64,000 nt of DNA from Candidatus Peregrinibacteria bacterium GW2011_GWF2_39_17 (GTDB lineage: Bacteria > Patescibacteriota > Gracilibacteria > UBA1369 > UBA12473): NCBI GenBank assembly GCA_000993615.1, contig LBWM01000001.1:149970-213969 (forward strand), given 5' to 3'. Below are positions 52,841-60,659 of the stretch, piece after piece. Every line of letters begins with the position of its first letter. Positions within the stretch are counted from its first letter, which is position 1. The notes beneath the pieces are model-generated. The model was not told where the DNA came from. It did no database searches and saw only the letters and a list, made by a program, of their open reading frames with translations. The position numbers and the translations under genes were made by a program.

Positions 52841-53863
52841 TTATCCAAGTATTTTGTCCATGGCTCCGGACTGAATTGCCTCCTTGATTTCGCGTGCTAA
52901 ACGCCGTCCGGTGGACATGGGCTCATTGTAGCGGAGCCAGGTATAAGGCGATCCGTTAATGTACGGATTTGTTCCGGCCACGATTCGCGCTGAAATTTCA
53001 AAAACAAAAAAATTAAGATTCGTATCCATGATTCCTTCAAGGCAAAATGGGCCAAATAATCCATCGCCCACCAGCTCTTTGGAAGTGCGAACTACATTTT
53101 CCCCCAGCTCATACAAACTAGGCAATAGAGACTCCCTCACTACCATGGGAATATTTCCGGCAATTGTATAACTAGTTTGAATATCCGCTGCTAATTGATC
53201 GCGCGCCGCAATACGGCCAATGGAATCCGCATTGGATTCATAGCGCTTATCAAAGCTCATAATTTCCAACTCGTTTTTGAGTCTGGAATAAAAATAATGG
53301 ACATAAATCGGAACGCCCACGATGTATTCTTGAATTACATAATTTTCTTCCTTGGGGTATTTTTTAATGCGTTCATAAAATTCTTCTGGGCTTTTCGCAA
53401 TAAAATAGCCGAATCCTCCGCCAGCTCCATGAAATTTGATGATTACAGGGCGATTAATGGCTTCGGGATTTTTAAAAATTGCCGGCAATTTTAAGCCAGA
53501 TTTTTCGAGCCAAATGCGTTCTTTGTTGCGATCCGATTCCCATTCCAAAATGCCTTTGGTACCATAGTGCATTACGTTCAATTTTTTCATTTGCTCGTGC
53601 CCCAAATAGCTTACAAAGGAACCATGGGGGATCACAATGGCGTTGCGACGTATCAGCTCATCTTCAATTTGGAGAAAATTTCGATAATCATCCACCTCAA
53701 TAAATTCATTAGCAACTCCATAATATTCATAAATTTTTCGAGCATTTGGGGTAACCACGCAAAGACTTTTAAGGCCTTCTTCTTGGGCGCCTTTTAGGAT
53801 TTGCAAGGCTGTATGGCTGCCAATGGTGGCGATGCGGTAATCATTAGTATTGGTGGAGGGCAT
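52841..53863 (-). CDS. purP: PurP, formate-dependent FAICAR synthetase (archaeal type)
   Basis: The 340-aa product is a full PurP: RIATIGSHTALQILKGA, VIPHGSFVSYLG, GTKGILEWESDR, the Gly-rich KFHGAGGGFGYF loop, EEYIVGVPIYVHYFYS, FDKRYESNADSIGRI and VFEISARIVAGTNP. In archaea it makes FAICAR from AICAR, formate and ATP. Finding it with purH (57291), which does the same step with 10-formyl-THF, in one bacterial region is unusual. Full motifs suggest it is active. No operon link to purH. Confidence 0.9.
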   Translation of the reverse strand: MPSTNTNDYRIATIGSHTALQILKGAQEEGLKSLCVVTPNARKIYEYYGVANEFIEVDDYRNFLQIEDELIRRNAIVIPHGSFVSYLGHEQMKKLNVMHYGTKGILEWESDRNKERIWLEKSGLKLPAIFKNPEAINRPVIIKFHGAGGGFGYFIAKSPEEFYERIKKYPKEENYVIQEYIVGVPIYVHYFYSRLKNELEIMSFDKRYESNADSIGRIAARDQLAADIQTSYTIAGNIPMVVRESLLPSLYELGENVVRTSKELVGDGLFGPFCLEGIMDTNLNFFVFEISARIVAGTNPYINGSPYTWLRYNEPMSTGRRLAREIKEAIQSGAMDKILG

Positions 53864-53915
53864 GAGTATGAATTACTACCGGATAAGTCAAAAAATACCT
53901 TTAAAATACTTTGGA

Positions 53916-54848
53916 TTAAATTACCACAGACTTAGGGGCGGCGTCTAGGAAATTCATCCCTCTTAGGGCTTTGATTCGTTCTTCGATCGGGGGATGAGTG
54001 GAAAACCATTTTGACCAGGCACCAGCCTTAAATGGATTGCAGATATAGAGATGAGCAGTACCCTTGCTGGCCGTGGTCAGGGTTTGAGAATCGCCGGAAA
54101 TTTTTTCCAAGGCCTGAGCCAACCCTTCTGGATAACGCGTTAATAGTGCTGCGGAAGCATCGGCTAAGGATTCTCGACGTCTGGAAATGGCCAATTTAAT
54201 TAAAGTAGCAAACAGGGGGCCAAAAATTATTAAAATTACGGCCAAAATAAGTACAACTAAACGAGCTTTATCTGAATTTTTATTATTACTTCCACCACCT
54301 CCAAAAAAATGAATCCGCCAGACTAGGTCAGTCATAATCATCACCATTCCGGCCAAAGCGGTCACTACCATCATTAAGCGGGTGTCGTAATTGCCAAGGT
54401 GGGAGAGTTCGTGAGCTAAAACCCCCTCAAGTTCCGCTTTTTCCAGACGATCCAAAAGCCCACGGGTCACCGCAATCGCTCCATGCTCCGGATCTCGGCC
54501 TGTGGCAAAAGCATTCATGGCCGGTGATTCGATGATGTAAATTTTCGGAGCAGGCACTCCAGATGCAATTGAAAGATTTTCCACTACATTGTACAAAGTT
54601 GGGTTATCGCGTCGCTCAACTTTTTTAGCGCCACTAATGGTTAAAGCAATTTTATTTCCAGCGAAATAAGAAATTAATGACCAAATTATGGCGATTATCC
54701 CGGCAATGGCCAGACCAGGAATTCCGCCCCCCGGGTTATAAGCTTCGGATAAAATAAATCCCATCGCCATTACGAAAATCACAAAAAAGGCGAGCATAAG
54801 CCAAGATTTAATTTTGTTGTGCGTAATTTCGGTATAGGCTAAAGTCAT
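53916..54848 (-). CDS. htpX: zinc metalloprotease HtpX (M48B)
   Basis: The ATG at 54848 is preferred: the upstream ATG would overlap lemA, and MTLAYTEITHNKIKS is the usual start. The 310-aa product has two N-terminal helices, VLAHELSHLGNYDT with the HExxH zinc motif, further helices (about 185-225) and a third zinc ligand region ESLADASAALLT. It is a membrane-bound protease of envelope quality control. It is 25 bases after lemA, a conserved pairing in many bacteria. Confidence 0.92.
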   Translation of the reverse strand: MTLAYTEITHNKIKSWLMLAFFVIFVMAMGFILSEAYNPGGGIPGLAIAGIIAIIWSLISYFAGNKIALTISGAKKVERRDNPTLYNVVENLSIASGVPAPKIYIIESPAMNAFATGRDPEHGAIAVTRGLLDRLEKAELEGVLAHELSHLGNYDTRLMMVVTALAGMVMIMTDLVWRIHFFGGGGSNNKNSDKARLVVLILAVILIIFGPLFATLIKLAISRRRESLADASAALLTRYPEGLAQALEKISGDSQTLTTASKGTAHLYICNPFKAGAWSKWFSTHPPIEERIKALRGMNFLDAAPKSVVI

Positions 54849-54873
54849 AAAAAATAAAGGACAGTTTAGGTTT

Positions 54874-55467
54874 TTATTTAGAGGTCTCCTTAGGAGAATT
54901 TTTGGCATTACTAAAATCCACTTTGACTACTTCGCGCTCCGCTTCATTTTCAATTTCAAAAAATGTTTCTTCTTTAAATCCGAATATCCTAGCCATAAGA
55001 TTACTTGGGAAAACTTGAATTTTGGTATTTAGGACGCGAACATTTCCGTTATAAAAACGGCGTGAAGCCTGAATTTTATCTTCAGTATCCGTTAGTTCGT
55101 TTTGCAAGTCGAGAAAATTTTGATTGGCTTTAAGATCAGGATAATTTTCTGCAACAGCGAAAAGTGATTTAAGAGCTCCACTTAGCATATTTTCATTTTT
55201 GGCCTGCTGTTCGGGACTTCCTTTGCCTTGAATGGCTGCGGTACGAGTTTTAGTTACGTTTTCCAAAACCTCACGCTCGTGCGTCATGTAGCCCTTTACA
55301 GATTCAATTAAATTAGGGATCAGGTTGTAGCGGCGCTTGAGTTGTACCTCGATATCAGACCAAGCTTCTTTAACGCGAACCCGAGCACGCACCAATCCAT
55401 TATAAAGACCAATTAAGGCTAAAAACAGAACACCGACAACAATTAAGGCAATGGTAAGAGGCTGCAT
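54874..55467 (-). CDS. lemA: LemA family protein
   Basis: A 197-aa protein with one N-terminal transmembrane helix, then the LemA helical bundle: RVKEAWSDIEVQLKRRYNLIPNL, ENYPDLKANQNFLDLQ, ELTDTEDKIQASRRFYNG and FPSNLMARIFGF. LemA and HtpX often form an operon. Function is envelope-related, not well defined. Length is normal. Confidence 0.93.
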   Translation of the reverse strand: MQPLTIALIVVGVLFLALIGLYNGLVRARVRVKEAWSDIEVQLKRRYNLIPNLIESVKGYMTHEREVLENVTKTRTAAIQGKGSPEQQAKNENMLSGALKSLFAVAENYPDLKANQNFLDLQNELTDTEDKIQASRRFYNGNVRVLNTKIQVFPSNLMARIFGFKEETFFEIENEAEREVVKVDFSNAKNSPKETSK

Positions 55468-55527
55468 GAAGAAATGATTAATTAAAGAATAAGACCAATT
55501 TAATCTTAGGCTCTTTCAAAAGGAGAG

Positions 55528-56298
55528 TCAATTTTGGAGGGAAATGATTAGACTACCGCTCAAAACTACTATACCTAGGTAAATTGCAAAAACTCGCAGA
55601 CTATGTGTTTTTAAAAATCTCATTAAAAAAGCTATGGTTAAATAGCCGACTACAGCCGAGACACTAAAGCCCACGAGAACAACATCCCAGCCTGGCAATA
55701 ATTCTTGCTCACGATATACCTTAAATGCGGTCAATAGTATGGCGCCACCAATAGCCGGAATACCCAATAAAAAGGAGAATTTTGCAGCCTCCTCCCTTTT
55801 AATTCCTTGCATTAAACCCATGCCAATCACTGATCCTGATCGCGAAATTCCAGGGATTAGGGCTACGGCCTGTGCTAAGCCCATTATAAAAGTATTTTTC
55901 AGATTAAAGGGAATGGGTTTTTTATCAGAATGCAAATATTCCGCAATTAGGAAAAAAAGCGCTAATATCCCTAACATCGAAAGAACTAGCTTAGGATCGC
56001 GAAATATTTCATCAAGCCAATTCTCGAGAGTGAAACCAGCTATTACAGCCGGAATAGTGGCCACCAAAATGTAGGCGCCCAGTTTCCAATTCTTTAGTAA
56101 TCCCCAAAGATCCTTCCAAAAATAAGTCATAATGGCGACTAGGCTTCCGGCATGCAACGCCACATCAAAACTTTTTAATTCGTCGACTTTTAGCTTTAAA
56201 ATTGATTCCAAGAGCACTAAATGTCCAGATGAAGAAATGGGTAAAAATTCAGTAAATCCCTGAAGGAGGCCAAGGAGAAAAGATTGGAAAAGGGTCAT
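55528..56298 (-). CDS. uppP: undecaprenyl-diphosphatase UppP (BacA)
   Basis: The 256-aa polytopic membrane protein (about eight helices) recycles undecaprenyl carrier lipid. LLQGFTEFLPISSSGHLVLLE and PGISRSGSVIGMGL are its two conserved active-site segments. It supports glycan and peptidoglycan synthesis; the polysaccharide island depends on this carrier. Upstream lies repeat copy 4 with a pair of alternative hairpins. Confidence 0.95.
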   Translation of the reverse strand: MTLFQSFLLGLLQGFTEFLPISSSGHLVLLESILKLKVDELKSFDVALHAGSLVAIMTYFWKDLWGLLKNWKLGAYILVATIPAVIAGFTLENWLDEIFRDPKLVLSMLGILALFFLIAEYLHSDKKPIPFNLKNTFIMGLAQAVALIPGISRSGSVIGMGLMQGIKREEAAKFSFLLGIPAIGGAILLTAFKVYREQELLPGWDVVLVGFSVSAVVGYLTIAFLMRFLKTHSLRVFAIYLGIVVLSGSLIISLQN

Positions 56299-56328
56299 GG
56301 GGCTATTTATTAACTAAAATAATTTATT

Positions 56329-56407
56329 CCCCACCCTTGGGTGGGGCGCATCCCACCCAGAATATAGCATATTTACCATTACGAAAACCTTTCAAATTTA
56401 TTAAAAA
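56329..56407 (-). repeat. copy 4 of the GC-rich intergenic repeat (uppP leader)
   Basis: The 24-base block (56384-56407, shared with copy 3) is followed on the minus strand by ATATGCTATA (56372-56363), then GGGTGGG, CCCCACCC-type arms and GGGTGGGG. CCCCACCC-TT-GGGTGGGG (56329-56346) is a perfect 8-bp hairpin. GGGTGGG (56339-56345) can instead pair with CCCACCC (56352-56358). TGCTATATT reads as an extended -10 toward uppP. Confidence 0.65.
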
Positions 56408-56459
56408 ATTCTAAATTTTTAGCAAATTTTTATCATCAAAATGTTCAATGCATTTCTCG

Positions 56460-57167
56460 TCATTTCCAAGATCTTAATACAGCACGGCGTCGTTTTGTGA
56501 AATTTTCGAAATCATTGGAATTAGGACGCCCAGTAGTCATTTTTGGACTGGCTACTCTATCCAGAAGATTACCGGCTGTACTTAGTACTTTTTTCCTTGA
56601 TCGGCCATGTCTATCTGGCCAAGTTGTCACATTACCATTTTTATCGATGACTTTAACCTCAGCGCTGTTTGGAGCTACTTGAATTGCGGCAGTATTGTAA
56701 CGTTTACTTGTGCTACTCCATGTGCCATAACAGGTGGTTGTACCTGTTTCTGGTAATGTAATACAACTACACGCAAGCTGCGGCTGATAAGCTCCCCCCG
56801 TATATGGGTAACAAACACTGTGAGAATAGGTTATTGGATTATTATTTGTATCCCAGACACTCCGAAGACCCCCATTTGCAAAAGAAACAGGAGGCTGAGA
56901 AATATCAGATTTACTCCTTGGTAATTTAATATTATTACATGATTTACCTAGCATCTCATCAGCGTAATCAGGCGTAGCTGGAGCTGTAGTAGTTGCCTCA
57001 CAAATCCTGGCTAAGCGATTAACCTCGGCTCTTACGTCGCCCACGGATAGACTCTCTATTTTTTCATCGGGATTTAAGACGCGAGGAGTACAAGCAACTC
57101 CACTTAGGGCTAAAATGGTAGCAATGGCAGGGATTGAAAAATTAATTTCCGACTGGGGATTTTTCAT
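56460..57167 (-). CDS. putative Cys-rich lipoprotein, unknown
   Basis: A 235-aa protein with a signal peptide and lipobox LSGVAC (Cys26). The mature part is rich in Thr/Ser/Pro and holds several Cys (SCNN, SVCYPYTGG, LACSCITLP, TTCYG), suggesting disulfides outside the cell. The C-terminus is basic (KRRRAVLRSWK). No family recognised. It lies between uppP and purH on the same strand, with the purH terminator upstream of it. Confidence 0.55.
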   Translation of the reverse strand: MKNPQSEINFSIPAIATILALSGVACTPRVLNPDEKIESLSVGDVRAEVNRLARICEATTTAPATPDYADEMLGKSCNNIKLPRSKSDISQPPVSFANGGLRSVWDTNNNPITYSHSVCYPYTGGAYQPQLACSCITLPETGTTTCYGTWSSTSKRYNTAAIQVAPNSAEVKVIDKNGNVTTWPDRHGRSRKKVLSTAGNLLDRVASPKMTTGRPNSNDFENFTKRRRAVLRSWK

Positions 57168-57200
57168 ATAAGTAAGGTTAATTTATGCTAATTTTCTTTT

Positions 57201-57239
57201 AAAAAAATTACTTCAAAATTTTAAATTCCATTTTGAAGT
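57201..57239 (-). terminator. rho-independent terminator of purH
   Basis: On the minus strand ACTTCAAAA, a 12-base loop and TTTTGAAGT (9-bp perfect arms, 57239-57210) are followed after AA by a run of seven T (57207-57201). The purH stop is about 50 bases before. A/U-rich stem but clear T-run. Confidence 0.7.
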
Positions 57240-57290
57240 GCACCGATAATAAGGAAAAATCGTATCACATTTTTGGTACTAGTCAATTTT

Positions 57291-58862
57291 TTAGTGTTTA
57301 AACGACCTTACTCCGGTAAATACCATACTAATTCCGAGTTCATTGGCTTTATCAATCACTTCGCTGTCGCGCATGGAGCCGCCGGGTTGAATAATAGCAG
57401 ACACCCCGGCCTCATGAGCTTCCTCTACTCCATCTGAGAATGGGAAAAAAGCATCTGAAGCCATTACGGAGCCTTTTAAGCGCTCGCCGCCTTTGTGGCG
57501 AGCAATAAATACAGAGTCCACGCGAGACATTTGACCGGCTCCTATAGCCACTGTTTGCTCTATTTTAGTCTTTGGGTTGTAAGTAGCAAAAACCACGGCA
57601 TTTGATTTAACATGCTTAACCACTTTGCGCGCAAAAAGCATGGCCACAATTTCATTCGGCGTGGGAGTCACAGTAGTCACAACCTTAAGGTCATGGTTCG
57701 TAACCACATATTGGTCAGCATCTTGGACTAAAACCCCGCCTGAAACGGTTTTAATATCTCTGTCGTTAGGATTTAAGCGCAAATCCCCTATAGCTAAAAG
57801 ACGCATGTTTTTTTTGGTTTCCAGGGCTTTAAGCGCTTTTTCCTCAAAAGAAGGAGCTGCAATAATTTCTACAAACAATTTATTGCTTACAATATGTTTG
57901 GCAATCGCTTCGGTACAAGGACGATTCATCCCAATAATGCACCCAAAAGCGGATTTAGGATCCACGTTATAGGCAATTTCAAAAGCAGTGTTAATTTCTT
58001 CGGCTGAGGCCACTCCGCACGGGTTAGTATGTTTAATAATGGTAACTGTTGGTCTGGAAAAATCACTTACAATTTTAATAGCCGCGTCTACATCCAAAAT
58101 ATTATTAAAAGAAAGTTCCTTATTGGCTTGAAGGAGCTTGGCATTAGTCACATTGGGATAATGATTGGCTGGATCGCGGAAAAAGGCGGCTTTTTGGTGT
58201 GGATTTTCGCCATATCTAAGCTTATGTGACTTCTCGTAGTGTAGATTAAGTAATTCCACGGCACCACCTTTATTTTTGAGATAACTAGCAATTGTTTCGT
58301 CATAGTGGGTGGTTTTTTCAAAAGCTTTAATTGCTAATTTGCGGCGTGTTTCCAAGCAAATCCCGTCTTCATTTTTAAGCTCATCTAAAATCAAAGAATA
58401 GTCTTTTATTGCGGTTATTACGGTCACATGTTTGAAATTCTTGGCTGCAGCCCTTAGCAAGGCCACACCCCCAATATCAATTTCCTCAATCGCTTCTTCT
58501 TCGGTTACTCCTTCTCGATTAATGGTTTGCTGAAAAGGATAGAGATTAACCACTACCATGTCGATGGGTTGAATATGGTGTTTTTCGGCGTCAGCTAGGT
58601 GATTTTTTTTGGAACGATCCATTAAAATTCCGCCGTGGATTTTGGGTTGCAAAGTTTTAACCCGACCATCCATAATCTCCGGGAAACCGGTATAATCACT
58701 AATTTCAATATTTTTAATCCTGGCCTCCCTTAGTATTTTGGCTGTGCCTCCAGTAGATAAAATTTCAACCCCATAATTTTCAAGCGATTTAGCAAATTCC
58801 ACCAAATTAGTTTTATCAGAAACACTGATTAAGGCGCGCTTTGGTTTTTGGATATTGGGCAT
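57291..58862 (-). CDS. purH: bifunctional AICAR formyltransferase / IMP cyclohydrolase
   Basis: The 523-aa product has the IMP cyclohydrolase N-terminus (ALISVSDKTNLVEFAKSL, STGGTAK, PEIMDGRVKTLQPKIHGG) and the AICAR transformylase C-terminus with KHTNPCGVA (Lys-His active-site pair), GQMSRVDSV and SDAFFPFSDGVEEA. It would use 10-formyl-tetrahydrofolate for the step that PurP does with formate, so the window encodes both routes. Length is normal. The yidD stop lies 16 bases upstream, so they are probably co-transcribed. Confidence 0.96.
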   Translation of the reverse strand: MPNIQKPKRALISVSDKTNLVEFAKSLENYGVEILSTGGTAKILREARIKNIEISDYTGFPEIMDGRVKTLQPKIHGGILMDRSKKNHLADAEKHHIQPIDMVVVNLYPFQQTINREGVTEEEAIEEIDIGGVALLRAAAKNFKHVTVITAIKDYSLILDELKNEDGICLETRRKLAIKAFEKTTHYDETIASYLKNKGGAVELLNLHYEKSHKLRYGENPHQKAAFFRDPANHYPNVTNAKLLQANKELSFNNILDVDAAIKIVSDFSRPTVTIIKHTNPCGVASAEEINTAFEIAYNVDPKSAFGCIIGMNRPCTEAIAKHIVSNKLFVEIIAAPSFEEKALKALETKKNMRLLAIGDLRLNPNDRDIKTVSGGVLVQDADQYVVTNHDLKVVTTVTPTPNEIVAMLFARKVVKHVKSNAVVFATYNPKTKIEQTVAIGAGQMSRVDSVFIARHKGGERLKGSVMASDAFFPFSDGVEEAHEAGVSAIIQPGGSMRDSEVIDKANELGISMVFTGVRSFKH

Positions 58863-58877
58863 AGAAATAAGGGGGAA

Positions 58878-59183
58878 TTATTTAGTTCTAAGTGTTTCAG
58901 GGCGGTTTTTAACTAGATCAATACCACCTTTGCTGCAAGGATTACAACGCAAAATTCGCCAGACAGCCATTCGGCCTCCTTTCCAAAGCCCATAACATAA
59001 AATGGCCTGGTGGGCATATTCAGAACAACTGGGCATAAAACGGCAGAATCCGCCAGGAAAGCGATATCTAAAAATACCGTGATCCGGCGAAATGGTTTTT
59101 TGATAAAATCGAATAAAAAGCAGTACCAATTCTTGGGGAATGTGTAAGGCGGACATTACCATCGATTTTAGGAATTCCCACAT
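58878..59183 (-). CDS. yidD: membrane protein insertion efficiency factor YidD
   Basis: A 101-aa protein with LVLLFIRFYQKTISPD, FCRFMPSCSEYA, the GLWKGGRMAVWRILRCNPCSKGGID block and conserved Cys typical of YidD (DUF37). It is membrane-associated and assists YidC-dependent insertion. A later in-frame Met (MVMSAL) could be the start. An extended -10 TGCTAAAAT (59203-59195, minus strand) precedes it. Confidence 0.92.
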   Translation of the reverse strand: MWEFLKSMVMSALHIPQELVLLFIRFYQKTISPDHGIFRYRFPGGFCRFMPSCSEYAHQAILCYGLWKGGRMAVWRILRCNPCSKGGIDLVKNRPETLRTK

Positions 59184-59194
59184 AACAAATTTAA

Positions 59195-59203
59195 ATTTTA
59201 GCA
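59195..59203 (-). promoter_or_regulatory. extended -10 element ahead of yidD-purH
   Basis: TGCTAAAAT on the minus strand (TG-n-TAAAAT), with a weak -35 TTTAAA near 59223-59218 (17-base spacing). Leader about five bases to the ATG at 59183. It belongs to the TGCTA-type set. Confidence 0.4.
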
Positions 59204-59242
59204 GGGCTTGACTCTACTTTAAAATAAGAGAAAGCGCATATT

Positions 59243-60220
59243 TTATAATCCAAAAAGAATTTTAGGATTTATTTTAACTCCATCACACCTTAATTCTACG
59301 TGTAAATGAATGCCAGTTCTTCCATATACTCGTCCCGTATTTCCCATGCCTGAAATTACTTGTCCGGCATCAACATACTGCCCTTCGGTAACATATAACT
59401 CATTACTATGCCCATAAAGAGTGGTACAGCCATTATCATGCTGAATAATAATTTCGTTACCATAGCCTCCATTCCAACCATGAGCAGCTTTAATAACCGT
59501 ACCAGCAGCCGCGGCCATAATGGGGGTATTTAATTTGTTAGCAATGTCAATGGCGTAATGGCCAGCATGGTGCCATTGAGTAATAGTGCCAGAAGTTGGC
59601 TTCATCCAACCTGCTCCTCCGGGACTTGGAGCCACAGAAATAGGAGGAGGAACAACAGTTTTACCACCTGACCCGCCGCTATTAGCGGCAATTATAGGTG
59701 TTATATAAGGCTGACCATCGGCAATGAGTATCTCTTGCCCTATTTCAATTATTCCGTTTTCAGGGAGATTGTTCCAGGCTATGGCCTTTGTACTATCTTC
59801 GTTACCTTTATATTTTTTAACCAAACTAGCCAGAGTATCACCTTTAGCTACTTTTATTTTATAACCACTTGCGACCGGAATAGTGAGTTGTTGTCCAACT
59901 TTTAAAGAATTAATATTTCTAATTTTACCTTGATTTGCCCAGTAAATTGTATTTTGATTCAGGTCGTAAATATAAGCGATTTTGGATAATGTTTCGCCCG
60001 CTTGAACTTCATGAACTATTTCTTCTTTACGATTAAGGTAGCGAGGTGAATCAGTTACAATGGGGCTAACTTTTACTAAATAGCCACCATCATCAACCAA
60101 GGTAACTTCCTCTGGGTTAAGATCTGTACCTAAAGCTTCAACATAAGCACCGCCAGCATCTCGATATGATCCGGATAAATTTAGAGAATTAACCAAAAGT
60201 AACATAAAGCTTACCCCCAT
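59243..60220 (-). CDS. LysM / M23 peptidase, cell-wall endopeptidase
   Basis: From the first ATG (60220) the 325-aa product has a hydrophobic anchor (FMLLLVNSLNL), two LysM modules (AGETLSKIAYIYDLN, KGDTLASLVKKYKG), a Gly/Pro linker and a LytM-type M23 domain with GHYAIDIA and HLHVELR zinc and catalytic motifs. It should cut peptidoglycan cross-bridges or stems. The reading frame stays open upstream to 60454 without ATG/GTG/TTG, coding a basic stretch with natural composition; before that a TAG at 60455-60457 separates an in-frame ATG (60478). The true start is therefore unresolved. Confidence 0.82.
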   Translation of the reverse strand: MGVSFMLLLVNSLNLSGSYRDAGGAYVEALGTDLNPEEVTLVDDGGYLVKVSPIVTDSPRYLNRKEEIVHEVQAGETLSKIAYIYDLNQNTIYWANQGKIRNINSLKVGQQLTIPVASGYKIKVAKGDTLASLVKKYKGNEDSTKAIAWNNLPENGIIEIGQEILIADGQPYITPIIAANSGGSGGKTVVPPPISVAPSPGGAGWMKPTSGTITQWHHAGHYAIDIANKLNTPIMAAAAGTVIKAAHGWNGGYGNEIIIQHDNGCTTLYGHSNELYVTEGQYVDAGQVISGMGNTGRVYGRTGIHLHVELRCDGVKINPKILFGL

Positions 60221-60454
60221 GATACGCTGGAAAAGTCGCTGCGCTGGAGAATAGCCGTGAAGGGGATTAGTAAAACGTTTTCCGGCATTGGCAGCAAAAG
60301 CTCGTAGCCTTGCTCTGCCTTGTCGGAAACTGGCGAACTGTGATTTAACCTTACCGAAAAGTTTATGATGACGATCCTTGCGGGCGTCGTAATTGATGGA
60401 ACTAATGGGATATCGGGTTAAAAAGATAAAAGCACTTTTTAGTAACCAACCTCT
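60221..60454 (-). other. 5' open extension of the LysM/M23 gene without a start codon
   Basis: Seventy-eight codons in frame with the M23 gene. The coded stretch is Arg/Lys/His-rich (for example DARKDRHHKLFGK) and then runs into the hydrophobic anchor, the plan of a cytoplasmic N-terminus before a signal anchor. No ATG, GTG, TTG or CTG occurs; only ATT (60406) or ATC (60427, 60397) could serve. A Shine-Dalgarno-like GAGAGG is at about 60450. Confidence 0.5.
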
Positions 60455-60478
60455 CTAATAATCACGATATTTGACCAT

Positions 60479-60506
60479 ATAGTAGGGATTTTTAATGAAA
60501 AGTCAA
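60479..60506 (-). promoter_or_regulatory. promoter of the LysM/M23 gene
   Basis: TTGACT (60506-60501) and TACTAT (60484-60479) with 16-base spacing on the minus strand. Transcription would begin near 60472, inside the in-frame ATG-to-TAG mini-frame (60478-60455) and ahead of the open extension. Confidence 0.6.
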
Positions 60507-60514
60507 TAGTTCTA

Positions 60515-60549
60515 TTAATTTAACAGATAAGGTTAACCTGTTAAATTAA
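60515..60549. repeat. 12-bp-arm perfect inverted repeat between divergent promoters
   Basis: TTAATTTAACAG (60515-60526) and CTGTTAAATTAA (60538-60549) are perfect inverted arms around 11 bases; inside sits a second palindrome AGGTTAACCT (60530-60539). It lies eight bases from the -35 of the M23 promoter and upstream of lepA; no T-run follows. A regulator-binding site is likely. Confidence 0.6.
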
Positions 60550-60659
60550 CCTGGCCATTTTTTTCGCGAGAGCGAGAGATAAAACGAGAACGAAAATATG
60601 CGATTATCTTGTCGATTAAGTTTTAATTGTGTATTAAAAATAGGCTTAATTACTTTTTT

